Positions 8,218 through 17,012 of a DNA stretch of 64,000 bases are shown here, one piece after another. The translations under genes and the position numbers were made by a program. The DNA comes from an uncultured Clostridia bacterium (lineage in GTDB: Bacteria; Bacillota; Clostridia; UBA1381): assembly GCA_934454145.1 (NCBI GenBank), contig CAKSFT010000006.1, positions 152,000-215,999 of the forward strand. Reading direction: 5' to 3'. The notes beneath the pieces are model-generated. The model saw only the letters and a list, made by a program, of their open reading frames with translations, was not told the DNA's origin and did not search any database. The first letter of the stretch is position 1. The number at the start of each line of letters is the position of its first letter.

Positions 8218-9221
8218 ACTTCGCTCCTCTCAAGATTAAGCCACTTACCCTCATTTTCGCTGAGTTCAATATCCATTGCGGCAATATTTGCATCAAGCTG
8301 CTCCTTCGTTATAGGACTTGATATAGCATATACATCAAAATCTTGGTTATATATCCATGCAATCGCAATCTGTGCAACTGTCATATTCTTTTCTTTGGCA
8401 AGGATTTCGCAGCGCCGTAGCTTTTCAAAGTTATCCTCACAGAAATAACCTATTCTGCCCGGCTCGTCCAAAAATGCCTTTGCTTTTTCCGGCTCATCGC
8501 TTCTAAACACGCCGGAGAAAAATCCGCGCGCGAGGCTTGAATATGCAAACACCGGTATTTTATTTTCTGCATACCACTTGCGTGCATCGACATTATCTCT
8601 GCCCGATATTGTCACGCAGCCGTTGCCGAAATGAGCATCGCAAAGCCATGGATCGGCAATCTGCTCCGCAAGTCCGAAGTTTGGGCTTGATACGGTAAAA
8701 CCCTGCATATTGTTCTCCATAGTATAGCCGTTCAGTCCCTCAATCCTCTTATGCGTCCAGTTTGAGCCGCCGAACAGTTTGATTTTACCCTCACAGTACA
8801 GTCTGTTAAAAACGTCCGCAACAACAGATACTGCCACCTCCTCATTATCGCGGTGCATCATATATATGTCAATGTAATCTGTCCGCAGTTTTTTTAAAGA
8901 GTCGTGTATGTCAGACAGAATATCAAAATCCGTAACTCTGTGTCGCCATTTGTTCGGGTGTGCACATTTTGTTATGACAACGCATTTTTCACGTATACCG
9001 CGTACTTCCATCCATTCTCCCAGAATTTCCTCGCCGTAGTGTGCAGCACAGTCAAATGTGTTTATTCCCGATGCATACACCTCATCCAAAAGTGCAAACG
9101 CGTCCGCTTTATCCTTTTCGGTTGCATTATCCGAAACCGCTGCAAACAGCTTCGGTGTTGCCGTGCCGAATACTAATTTTGATATTGGTTTATCAAGTCC
9201 GTCTATGTGTGAATATTTCAT
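8214..9221 (-). CDS. Aldo/keto reductase
   Basis: A 335-residue NADPH-dependent oxidoreductase of the aldo/keto reductase superfamily. The catalytic tetrad is visible: Asp57, Tyr62, Lys85 and His123. The sequence 'TFDCAAHYG' is the usual signature and the C-terminal 'AQIAIAWIY' helix is also typical. It would reduce a sugar aldehyde or small aldehyde such as lactaldehyde, or work in reverse on a sugar. It overlaps by one base (TAATG) the 2-hydroxyacid dehydrogenase gene upstream and by four bases the MBL-fold gene downstream, which indicates one transcript. Confidence 0.92.
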   Translation of the reverse strand: MKYSHIDGLDKPISKLVFGTATPKLFAAVSDNATEKDKADAFALLDEVYASGINTFDCAAHYGEEILGEWMEVRGIREKCVVITKCAHPNKWRHRVTDFDILSDIHDSLKKLRTDYIDIYMMHRDNEEVAVSVVADVFNRLYCEGKIKLFGGSNWTHKRIEGLNGYTMENNMQGFTVSSPNFGLAEQIADPWLCDAHFGNGCVTISGRDNVDARKWYAENKIPVFAYSSLARGFFSGVFRSDEPEKAKAFLDEPGRIGYFCEDNFEKLRRCEILAKEKNMTVAQIAIAWIYNQDFDVYAISSPITKEQLDANIAAMDIELSENEGKWLNLERSEV

Positions 9222-10195
9222 TATTTCACCCCGTTTACAATGTTTGTAGGCTTGCCGGCTATATACGCTTTTAGATTATCGAGCGAATAGTCGATAAGCC
9301 TTTGACGACACTCCACTGCCGCCCAACTGATATGTGGCGTGATAAAGCAGTTTTTAGCCGACAAAAGCGGATTATCAATCGAAATAGGCTCATTTCTTAC
9401 CGTGTCAAGTCCTGCCGCATACACCTTTCCGCTGTTTAGTGCATCTGCCAGATCCTCTTCAACAACAAGTGCACCACGGCTGTTATTAATGATAATTACG
9501 CCGTCCTTCATTTTTGCAATAGTGTCCTTGTTGATAATATTCTCCGTTTCCGGGAACAGCGGACAATGCAGTGCGATAACATCGGAATTTGCAAGAAGTG
9601 TATCAAGGTCAGTATAGTGACAATTCTCATTTTCAAGTACCTCATTTACGTAGCTGTCATATGCCAGCACCTTCATACCGAATGCCTGTGCCACGCGCGA
9701 TGTTACCTGCCCGATTCTTCCCAAACCTATTATACCGATTGTTTTGTTCTCAAGTTCAATACTTGAATAATCCCAGAAACACCAGTCGCGGTCGTTGTTG
9801 CGTCTGCCTTTTCGCACCTCACCGTCATCATAGGCAATATGGTTTGTAATTTCCAAAAGCAATGCGATTGCATGCTGGCCGATTGCCTCCGTTCCGTATG
9901 ACGGAACATTTGCAACCGGTATGCCAAGTTCTGCTGCCGCATCAACATCAACAGTGTTATAACCCGTTGCTATTACCGATATAAATTTAAGTTTTTTTGC
10001 ACATGAAAGTGCCTCTTTTGTGACATTTGTTTTGTTCAGAAATACAACATCGGCATCCTTTATGCGTTCTGCCACTTCGTCCTTTGTTGTTCCGGCAAAT
10101 TTGCGGACCTCGCCGTATTTGTTAAAATCGCTCCAGTCAATCTCGCCGGGGTTTTCCCTCGGATAGTCCAATATTACAATTTTCATTTTTTTCAC
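9221..10195 (-). CDS. D-isomer-specific 2-hydroxyacid dehydrogenase
   Basis: A 324-residue NAD(P)-dependent dehydrogenase of the glycerate/hydroxypyruvate reductase type. The Rossmann motif GLGRIG is at 157-162. The catalytic trio is Arg240 (NNSRG), Glu269 (RNEP) and His288 (TPHIS). It interconverts a 2-keto acid and a D-2-hydroxy acid. Next to the HpcH/HpaI aldolase (next gene upstream, stop and start adjacent at 10195/10196) a role in reducing hydroxypyruvate, tartronate semialdehyde or another aldolase product is a reasonable inference. Confidence 0.92.
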   Translation of the reverse strand: MKKMKIVILDYPRENPGEIDWSDFNKYGEVRKFAGTTKDEVAERIKDADVVFLNKTNVTKEALSCAKKLKFISVIATGYNTVDVDAAAELGIPVANVPSYGTEAIGQHAIALLLEITNHIAYDDGEVRKGRRNNDRDWCFWDYSSIELENKTIGIIGLGRIGQVTSRVAQAFGMKVLAYDSYVNEVLENENCHYTDLDTLLANSDVIALHCPLFPETENIINKDTIAKMKDGVIIINNSRGALVVEEDLADALNSGKVYAAGLDTVRNEPISIDNPLLSAKNCFITPHISWAAVECRQRLIDYSLDNLKAYIAGKPTNIVNGVK

Positions 10196-10960
10196 CTACC
10201 TAATACTTTTTAAAACCTTCATTTCTTCGTTATAGCCGCGCATATAGAAGTCCTTATCACTTGATGTCCATAAAACATTGCAACCCATATCACGGTATTT
10301 TTGTGCCAAAACCTCATCATCACAGAAAATTCCGCAGGATTTGCCATAAGAATTGCTGATGTCAAAAATCTTCTGAATTGCACTTATCATTTCGGGACTT
10401 TTTATATCTTTAGGCGTGCCGACCATAATCGAAAGGTCATAAGGTCCAATCATTACTGCACTTATATACTCGCCGTATTCCTCAAGCATTTTCGGCAGCA
10501 TTTCTATTCCCTTAGGTGATTCAATCTGTGGCATCAAAAATCTTGTTTTCTTAAAATCCGCATAAACCTCGCCTTTTCTGAACTGTGCGTGGCCGCCAGA
10601 GCCTTTTCTTCCCTCGGGATAAAAAAGGAGTGCGTCAACTGCAGTTCTGAGCTGTTCAAGACTTTCGGTACGCGGTATCATAACGCCATCAGCACCCATA
10701 TCAATAGCTTTTGCAATCAGATGATATTCTGAGTCCTGTGCACGCACAAATGCAGGAAGTCCCATAAGTCGGCATACCTGCAAAAGCTCAACTGTATTCT
10801 GCGTGTCAAATACACCGTGTTCTGCATCAAAAAGCACATAATCAAGCTCATCGCAATTCATACATTCAAGAATAATCTGATTCTTGAAAATTATCATTGT
10901 TGTGCCGATGATTTTCTCTCTGTTTTTGAATTTTTCTGCCAATCTTTCATATTTGTTCAT
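10196..10960 (-). CDS. HpcH/HpaI-family class II aldolase
   Basis: A 254-residue metal-dependent pyruvate aldolase of the HpaI/GarL/RhmA family, which cleaves 2-keto-3-deoxy sugar acids to pyruvate and an aldehyde. Key residues are visible: His48 in 'DAEHG', Arg73 in 'FVRAQD', the metal ligand Glu147 in 'PQIES' and Asp175 in 'GPYDLS'. The exact substrate (keto-deoxy-glucarate, -rhamnonate or -fuconate) cannot be read from the sequence. It is in an operon with a 2-hydroxyacid dehydrogenase and an aldo/keto reductase, either of which could handle the aldehyde product. Confidence 0.9.
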   Translation of the reverse strand: MNKYERLAEKFKNREKIIGTTMIIFKNQIILECMNCDELDYVLFDAEHGVFDTQNTVELLQVCRLMGLPAFVRAQDSEYHLIAKAIDMGADGVMIPRTESLEQLRTAVDALLFYPEGRKGSGGHAQFRKGEVYADFKKTRFLMPQIESPKGIEMLPKMLEEYGEYISAVMIGPYDLSIMVGTPKDIKSPEMISAIQKIFDISNSYGKSCGIFCDDEVLAQKYRDMGCNVLWTSSDKDFYMRGYNEEMKVLKSIR

Positions 10961-10963
10961 TTT

Positions 10964-11815
10964 TTAACCCTCCAATTGTATTCTTTTTCCGCCAGGTATT
11001 TTTACCGGCTTATCATTTACACCAATCCATACGTCAATCGCTGTCGGATTGTATACTATATCACATTCCTGCGTGAACCGCAATTGTTTTAACGCATTGA
11101 CATAATCGGCAACTTCGATATTTGTTGCAAACCAAATGGTATCTATTGTGCTTATGTATTTGCAGAAGCTTTCCATAACGTCCCAGTCGTCGTTATCATC
11201 AAGCTCATAGCTGTGCCCCCACACCTGCATAATCGGCATATTCCGCTGCCAGTCAAAATACTCCGCAAACTCGTTTGCCTTTTCCGTAAGCAATGTACGG
11301 CTTATGACTAATTTTTTTGACCAGCGCTGTGTTCCGCGTGAATAATGGATTGTCGTGTGCCATTCATAAAAGCTTTTCGGCAATGCAAATGTACCCGTCG
11401 AGAGCGTTGTTCTCCCGTAAATCACACCCGCATTTTTCATAATCTCGCTCACATTATCACCGAAACTTCCCATAGGGTAAGACAGTCCGCAGATTTCGCG
11501 TCCGGCTATCCTTTCCAATATACGTTTATTTTCTGTTATTTCATAGTCAATCTGACGTTTCGGCATATATGCAATTGTCGGGTGTGTGTGTGTATGCATG
11601 GATATTTCGTGTCCGGCATAAAGCTCCTTTATTTCCTCCGACTTAACATATCCGTCAGTATCAAGACGGCTTGAAATTAAATGAAACGTACCCCTTATTC
11701 CGTATTTATTAAACATCTTAATCAAATCATGGTCAAAAACCCTGCCGTCGTCAAAGCTCATTGTTAAAGCTTTTGTTTTACCGTCCGGGTAATAGTTATA
11801 TGTAATACAGTTCAT
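10964..11815 (-). CDS. Polysaccharide deacetylase (NodB domain)
   Basis: A 283-residue carbohydrate esterase-4-like protein. The first NodB motif is 'SFDDG' (Asp22, Asp23) and the metal-binding histidines are in 'HTHTHP' (74-78); 'LSYPMGSFGD' corresponds to the third motif. It removes acetyl (or similar N- or O-acyl) groups from sugars. There is no signal peptide, so it presumably acts on imported oligosaccharides. An AAGGAGG ribosome binding site precedes the ATG. A decayed partial copy of this gene lies at about 37835-38097, next to the second glycan locus. Confidence 0.87.
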   Translation of the reverse strand: MNCITYNYYPDGKTKALTMSFDDGRVFDHDLIKMFNKYGIRGTFHLISSRLDTDGYVKSEEIKELYAGHEISMHTHTHPTIAYMPKRQIDYEITENKRILERIAGREICGLSYPMGSFGDNVSEIMKNAGVIYGRTTLSTGTFALPKSFYEWHTTIHYSRGTQRWSKKLVISRTLLTEKANEFAEYFDWQRNMPIMQVWGHSYELDDNDDWDVMESFCKYISTIDTIWFATNIEVADYVNALKQLRFTQECDIVYNPTAIDVWIGVNDKPVKIPGGKRIQLEG

Positions 11816-11825
11816 ATTATCCTCC

Positions 11826-12698
11826 TTAAATCACAAACAAAGCAAGTGCTGCCATGCAGGCAATTATACTCAAGCCTGTTCTTTTATTCAGTCTTTCACC
11901 AAAGCATATGCGGTCAAACGCTGCCACAGCCACTATCGTACCGCAGGTAACCATCGGGTACAGAATTGTTGCCGGCATATATGACGCACACACAAGCTGC
12001 AGAAAATATCCGCCGCCGCTTGCTATTGCGGAAACAAGCATAACCGCGTACATTTTCGGTGACAGCCTGTGTGTTTTTTCGTTCTTTTTACAAAACGGCA
12101 AAAAAAGTGAGAAACAAACAACCCTTGCAAAGTTTTTCAGTGCCACAAATTCCTGTGCCGAAATTGTTGGATACACTTCTTCAATCTGGTGTACCTTTGA
12201 CACAACGCTCGTTCCGCCATTCAAGAGGGATACCGCAAGACACAGCAGTAAAAATTTTACCGACTGCCTTTGTTCTTTTCCGCCCGATGTGTTTAGCCAA
12301 ACACCAAGAATGACAAGCAGAAGTGCGGCGATTTTCTGCAGATTTACCGTCTCTCTCCAAAATACAATCCCGTAAATATACGGCACAACCACACCTCCGA
12401 GCATCAAAAACAACGTGTATACCGTTATACTCCCCATCGACATTATTTTAAATCCGATTATGGTATATGAGCCGACAAACAATGTAAACAGTATTGCCAT
12501 AATGAGGGAAAATGCCGTAAACTCAAGCTTAAAGCCGGAGGACACAAAAAATATTATACCGCTGAACAGTCCGACAAAAATGTTGAATATGACACCCTCA
12601 CGCACACCACTGCCCATTTCCTTTTGATATACCTGTGTAACAGCGAAATTTCCTGCCGTTCCGATTGCTGCCAATAAGGTCATTATGTAATATATCAT
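11826..12698 (-). CDS. EamA/DMT-family membrane transporter
   Basis: A 290-residue integral membrane protein with about ten hydrophobic helices in two similar halves of the drug/metabolite transporter (EamA) type. The halves start near residues 1 and 148, and the second ends in the typical 'ILYPMVTCG' and C-terminal helix. Substrates in this family are amino acids, nucleotides or sugars and are not predictable here. It is the only transporter in the 5.8-19 kb locus, so it may import or export a product of the neighbouring sugar-acid enzymes. It lies 10 bases from the deacetylase gene. Confidence 0.88.
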   Translation of the reverse strand: MIYYIMTLLAAIGTAGNFAVTQVYQKEMGSGVREGVIFNIFVGLFSGIIFFVSSGFKLEFTAFSLIMAILFTLFVGSYTIIGFKIMSMGSITVYTLFLMLGGVVVPYIYGIVFWRETVNLQKIAALLLVILGVWLNTSGGKEQRQSVKFLLLCLAVSLLNGGTSVVSKVHQIEEVYPTISAQEFVALKNFARVVCFSLFLPFCKKNEKTHRLSPKMYAVMLVSAIASGGGYFLQLVCASYMPATILYPMVTCGTIVAVAAFDRICFGERLNKRTGLSIIACMAALALFVI

Positions 12699-12712
12699 TT
12701 TCCGCCGACACC

Positions 12713-14092
12713 TCAGTCAATTTTGTTAATTTCTGATATATGTTTGTTAATTATCTCGCCGTTTTTTATGTCTATATCTTTTTCGATATTATACAAATTA
12801 ATATTATTAATCGACAGTCGATCTATTTTTGCTTCCTTGTCAAGTTCAATAAAGCAACCGCCCTTGTTGGAATCTTTGTGCCGTGACACCTCGCAGTTTC
12901 TTATAACAAGCTCTTCGATAGGATTTGTAATTTGTATAATTGGCAATTGAAGTTCGTTCGCACTTCTTTCCTCGATATGCAAGCCCTCAATCAATATGCT
13001 TTTCATTTTTGAACATTCAGACCTAAGTCCATCATTCCGATCATCATTATCCTCTGTATAGAACATATACCCAAATTTTAAATTATTTCGATTATCACAC
13101 TTGCTTACATTGATATTTCTTAATATCAACTGTTGCACATTTCCACCAATTTGAAAAAGTAACGGTGTAAGATACTTATAATTCGCTGGCCTTGGTTCAA
13201 GATTAATATTCTCAAATATAATCGAGCCAAAATTCCCCCCCGGTCCTTCAAACCAACTGTTTATATAAAAGCCGTAACTTTTGTATGTTCCAATTACGTT
13301 TTTAATATACACACGATCCAAAAGTCCTTTTTCTCTTGATAATAGTCTTATCCCTTGGTCTGCCTCGTGAAGTACAACACCGTCAATCAGTACATCTGTA
13401 ATCGATGATTTTTGATCACCCTCATCCGGCGCAAGCGCGATAAAATCATCACCCGTTCTGCCTTGAATATTTTTAAGCGTCAGATATTGTCCCGGTCCCC
13501 AGAAATGCAAACCGTCCTGATTTTCATTTGGCATATGATGCTCAAGGTCAATCATAATGTTTTCCATGGTAACATTTTTAAAGTTGCAGCATAAAAATGC
13601 CCATCTTCTTTGGTCTTTTAAGGTTACATCTCGGATTAGAACATTTTCGACACCTATTAGCTGCATTATCATAACCATTTTGGGTACGCCGCTTCGCTCA
13701 CAATCATAAAATACCTTTTTTAAATAAGTGTCATCCTCTTTTCTGAACTTGTCTTGGTTTATGTTGTTTCCGTTGTATGTACCGCCAAGTATCGTAATAT
13801 TTCTATCTTTAACATTATCCTTGTCTGGATTTGCGTTAATCAGTATCGGCTTGTTTGTATAGTTCTTCAAAAAGAATCCACAGCACTGATTTTTACATTC
13901 TATTGTAGTATTTGAGTGAATTTTCAGGCCGGTCACAAGTGCCGCACCGTCCATTATCAGATGAACATTTCCAAGTTCCGGTGCCTTGTCCAAAACCGCC
14001 TGAATTGCAGCTGTATCATCATCTCCGCCGCCCAGATACACATCACTGTTTAATTTTGCTCCGCACTCACTTGCATAAAATATGTTTTTCAT
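12713..14092 (-). CDS. GH28-like right-handed beta-helix enzyme
   Basis: A 459-residue beta-helix protein. The N-terminal half has 'GGGDDDTAAIQAVLD', the usual entry motif of pectate-lyase-superfamily proteins. The GH28-like acidic motifs follow: 'NQDGLHF' (NTDG equivalent) and 'RTGDDFIAL' (GDD equivalent), then regular rungs rich in 'NI' repeats. No signal peptide, so likely intracellular. Probably a glycosidase on uronic-acid-containing or related oligosaccharides. It lies 14 bases upstream of the EamA transporter gene, in the same operon. Confidence 0.82.
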   Translation of the reverse strand: MKNIFYASECGAKLNSDVYLGGGDDDTAAIQAVLDKAPELGNVHLIMDGAALVTGLKIHSNTTIECKNQCCGFFLKNYTNKPILINANPDKDNVKDRNITILGGTYNGNNINQDKFRKEDDTYLKKVFYDCERSGVPKMVMIMQLIGVENVLIRDVTLKDQRRWAFLCCNFKNVTMENIMIDLEHHMPNENQDGLHFWGPGQYLTLKNIQGRTGDDFIALAPDEGDQKSSITDVLIDGVVLHEADQGIRLLSREKGLLDRVYIKNVIGTYKSYGFYINSWFEGPGGNFGSIIFENINLEPRPANYKYLTPLLFQIGGNVQQLILRNINVSKCDNRNNLKFGYMFYTEDNDDRNDGLRSECSKMKSILIEGLHIEERSANELQLPIIQITNPIEELVIRNCEVSRHKDSNKGGCFIELDKEAKIDRLSINNINLYNIEKDIDIKNGEIINKHISEINKID

Positions 14093-14108
14093 TTTTAATA
14101 TTCTCCCT

Positions 14109-14302
14109 TTATTCGCCGCAAAACCGACATTGCTTTTTTACATCAGTTTTCATTGCCGTCATTACGTCATTCGCCACATCATGGAACTGTCCATAGTTCT
14201 TGCCCGATACAGCCTCGCCGCCGGCTTTTGCCATGATTACTAGCCTTTTCCCCTTTTCCTCAATTGAACCCAACCGTTTTCTGTAAATATATCAACCTTC
14301 AT
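14109..14302 (-). other. Short unrecognised reading frames, possibly a broken gene
   Basis: A GGAGGAG ribosome binding site precedes an ATG at 14302. The frame has only 20 codons before a TAG (14240-14242). In another frame 'IEEKGKRLVIMAKAGG' leads into a 41-residue reading frame (ATG at 14234, stop at 14109-14111) ending in a CxxC pair ('CRFCGE'). The two look like parts of one small protein broken by a frame shift. I recognise no family. It lies between the GH38 mannosidase and the GH28-like gene in the same direction. Confidence 0.35.
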
Positions 14303-14333
14303 AATTTTTTCTCCTCCGGATTCAAAAATCATC

Positions 14334-16790
14334 TTAATATATTTTGTTGCCGAGCATATCAGTTTCAATGTATGAATTACTGTCAAATGAGTATGTTTTC
14401 ACTTCATACGGCGAAAATTCAATCTCAGCCTCAACACCTCTGCAATTCATTGTACATTTTTCACTTTTATCCGAAGAATTAAATAACCGGATTGTTGTCT
14501 GTTCATTTTCTTTTCTGAAGGCAGAAAGAATAATATGCCTGTTGTCAATTCTCATGAAACCTTCCATAGTCTTGCCTTTGCCATGCCCCGACGGGAAAAC
14601 CGACAGCACATACGGCGAGCGGTTAAAGATTTCTGCCGCGGAATCAACATACGGCTCATTTGCACACACTCTGAACCTAAATTCGCGCTCACCCATATCC
14701 AAATGCTCATGGACTCTGTCGTCCGGCGCAATCTTAAGGGATACACCGTTTATTGTAACAGGATGTGCCGAATATACTGCCGTTCTCAAAAGCGATATGT
14801 TTAATTTCCCGTTTTCTGCACTGCCCCCATGATTCCCTGTGTTGATAACAGCCAATGATTTTTGGCCGTCGTCCAGCAAACACCACTTTTGGAACGTAAA
14901 TTCACTTCCGTCATTTTGGGCTTCCTCACTTCCGAACATCTGCTGAACATACGGCTTTGCATTACTCTCAAGAGTCGTATCAAAAGATAACTTAACAAGC
15001 TTGTTTACATCATTTGTGAGCATTTTTATTTCAATATCAAGATACGGACTTTCTTTGGAAATGATATAAGTGATAACGGCATAAGATTTCTTATATTTCA
15101 TAATAACCTGAACCTTTGTTCTTAGTTCGCCGTTTTCAATAACCGAAACATTGCGCGTGTCCGCTTTCGGATACCCCCTAAACTCTCTCGCCTCATCATC
15201 GGACACAATTTCAAATTCACCCTCAAATTCATCAAGCCTTGATGTATCCATTCTCCACGGATCCTCATTATCCTTATATACCGCAAGCTTGATTCCGCCT
15301 TTTTTTAGCATATTCTGCCCATTTACACAGAGTTTGTCAATAAGCCCTGTCCCGCGGTTTATAAGCACCTCTGACTGTTTCCCTTTCAGAATGATATATT
15401 CATCCGTCGACTCAAAAGGCTTAATATTCTGATAAGGTTTTGTCGGGTGAAGTTCGCAATCAAACCGTGTTATGCCAAGCGGCTTTGCCTTTGCCCTGAA
15501 AGCAACCTTTTTACGCCAATCCTGATTGATGCAACAGTCTTCTTTTTCGTTCTGGCAAGGCACAATCACTCCGTTCTCGTCCCGAACCTTAATGACAGTC
15601 ACCTCATTTTCATTCGGATTTTGCATTGCAAGCTGAAATTCAACTTCAAAATCTTCCTCAACCTCATATGGGTGCGGATTGAAAATAAAAACCGGAATTT
15701 CTCCTTCCTTTGCCTGCTCCAATCCCGAGCACAGTTTTAAAAATGCCTTTAAAGAAAGTTCTGAAACTATGTCTTTGCCGTTCCCAATCATTGACAAGAC
15801 TTCCTCTGCACTTTTTTTGACAAGTGTACCCGGCAGGGAATCATGAAATTCAGAAAACAATAGCGACCTTTCCGCACGTTCCAATTTCTTATCATCATAT
15901 TCGGCACCGCTTACGCAAAGCATCGTTTCACACCTTGCGAGGTTGTTTTCAAGTTCTCGATGCCCTTTTTTTATTTCTGCCAAAGAAGTATAGCAACCAA
16001 TCATGCAATGTACCAAAGACGTATCTATTGTTTTCAGAGAGTCCTCATCTATTTTTTCAAAATACTCATCCGGATTTGAATGTATAAAATCGATGCTGTC
16101 ACTGTATTTTTTCTCCAGCACTCTGATGTCCTGCCAATCCTTCTTGCTTGGTCCGCCCCCATGATTCCCGATTCCCCATGTAAGCAGCGAAATATCATTG
16201 TCGGGGTATTCGGAGATGTATTTTTCTATACGTTCTGCGGCGCGGCCTTTTGGTGTGTTATACCATTCGTAGATTTTTAAGGTTTTAATCTCGCTACCAT
16301 CATAACCCTTCCATATAAACGGTCCATATTCCTTATCTCTCGGCCGCATATAAATATAGTTATCAAATCCCGATTTTTTAAGGATTTGCACCAATCCTCT
16401 GGAATGACCGAAAGAATCAAAATTTACCGCTGTCTTTGTGTATGTACCGAAATTATCAGTAAAAAATTTATGCCCCAGCTTTATATGTCTTATTATTGAT
16501 TCACCGCAAGGCATCAAAACGTCCGGCTGCAAATACCACCCTCCGATTATGTTCCACCTGCCTTCTTCAATCAGCTTTTTTATTTTTTCAAAAGTTTCCG
16601 GTTCAAATTCTTTTACCCATTCATACAGCATCGATTCATTGTGATTAAAAACAAATCCGTCATACTTTTCACAAAAATCAACAGCAATCCTGAAGGTTGA
16701 CAAAGCTTCTGCCACGCCCTCGCCTTTTTGCCACAACCACACAGGGTCAAGATGTGCATTGCACAATAAATATATCTGTTTTTTATCCAT
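14334..16790 (-). CDS. Alpha-mannosidase, GH38
   Basis: An 818-residue family 38 retaining alpha-mannosidase. The N-terminal catalytic domain shows 'NAHLDPVW' (zinc ligands His13 and Asp15) and 'NFDSFGHS', with the likely nucleophile Asp125 and a zinc-binding His. The three-helix bundle lies around 270-370 and the C-terminal beta-sandwich domains follow to residue 818. Length and domain order fit bacterial enzymes that remove mannose from N-glycan-type or other alpha-mannosides. No signal peptide; probably cytoplasmic. Its likely promoter is at 16976-16984. Confidence 0.93.
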   Translation of the reverse strand: MDKKQIYLLCNAHLDPVWLWQKGEGVAEALSTFRIAVDFCEKYDGFVFNHNESMLYEWVKEFEPETFEKIKKLIEEGRWNIIGGWYLQPDVLMPCGESIIRHIKLGHKFFTDNFGTYTKTAVNFDSFGHSRGLVQILKKSGFDNYIYMRPRDKEYGPFIWKGYDGSEIKTLKIYEWYNTPKGRAAERIEKYISEYPDNDISLLTWGIGNHGGGPSKKDWQDIRVLEKKYSDSIDFIHSNPDEYFEKIDEDSLKTIDTSLVHCMIGCYTSLAEIKKGHRELENNLARCETMLCVSGAEYDDKKLERAERSLLFSEFHDSLPGTLVKKSAEEVLSMIGNGKDIVSELSLKAFLKLCSGLEQAKEGEIPVFIFNPHPYEVEEDFEVEFQLAMQNPNENEVTVIKVRDENGVIVPCQNEKEDCCINQDWRKKVAFRAKAKPLGITRFDCELHPTKPYQNIKPFESTDEYIILKGKQSEVLINRGTGLIDKLCVNGQNMLKKGGIKLAVYKDNEDPWRMDTSRLDEFEGEFEIVSDDEAREFRGYPKADTRNVSVIENGELRTKVQVIMKYKKSYAVITYIISKESPYLDIEIKMLTNDVNKLVKLSFDTTLESNAKPYVQQMFGSEEAQNDGSEFTFQKWCLLDDGQKSLAVINTGNHGGSAENGKLNISLLRTAVYSAHPVTINGVSLKIAPDDRVHEHLDMGEREFRFRVCANEPYVDSAAEIFNRSPYVLSVFPSGHGKGKTMEGFMRIDNRHIILSAFRKENEQTTIRLFNSSDKSEKCTMNCRGVEAEIEFSPYEVKTYSFDSNSYIETDMLGNKIY

Positions 16791-16852
16791 ATCCGTAAAT
16801 CACCTTTTCTGTTTTATTTTTTATCCCACAAGGGTTTCAAAACTTCACAATT

Positions 16853-16984
16853 TTACCCCAAAAAATCATCTCTCCCCGCGCCTAAGGGCATCAGCAACCA
16901 ATATATTCTCACTCCAATCTTTTTAAGAAGTCTTTCAGTGATATTTCCTAAATCCTTCCCATTCATCGCAACACAATTATACCA
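16853..16984 (-). promoter_or_regulatory. Extended -10 promoter and leader of the GH38 gene
   Basis: On the minus strand TGGTATAAT (16976-16984) is a perfect extended -10 box; no good -35 box is seen. The 185-base leader holds an open frame of 37 codons (ATG at 16966, stop at 16853-16855) without a clear ribosome binding site, so I do not call it a gene. Nothing else is recognisable in 16791-17012. Confidence 0.5.
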
Positions 16985-17012
16985 TAAGTTTTTCTTATAT
17001 TGCATTTTTTAA

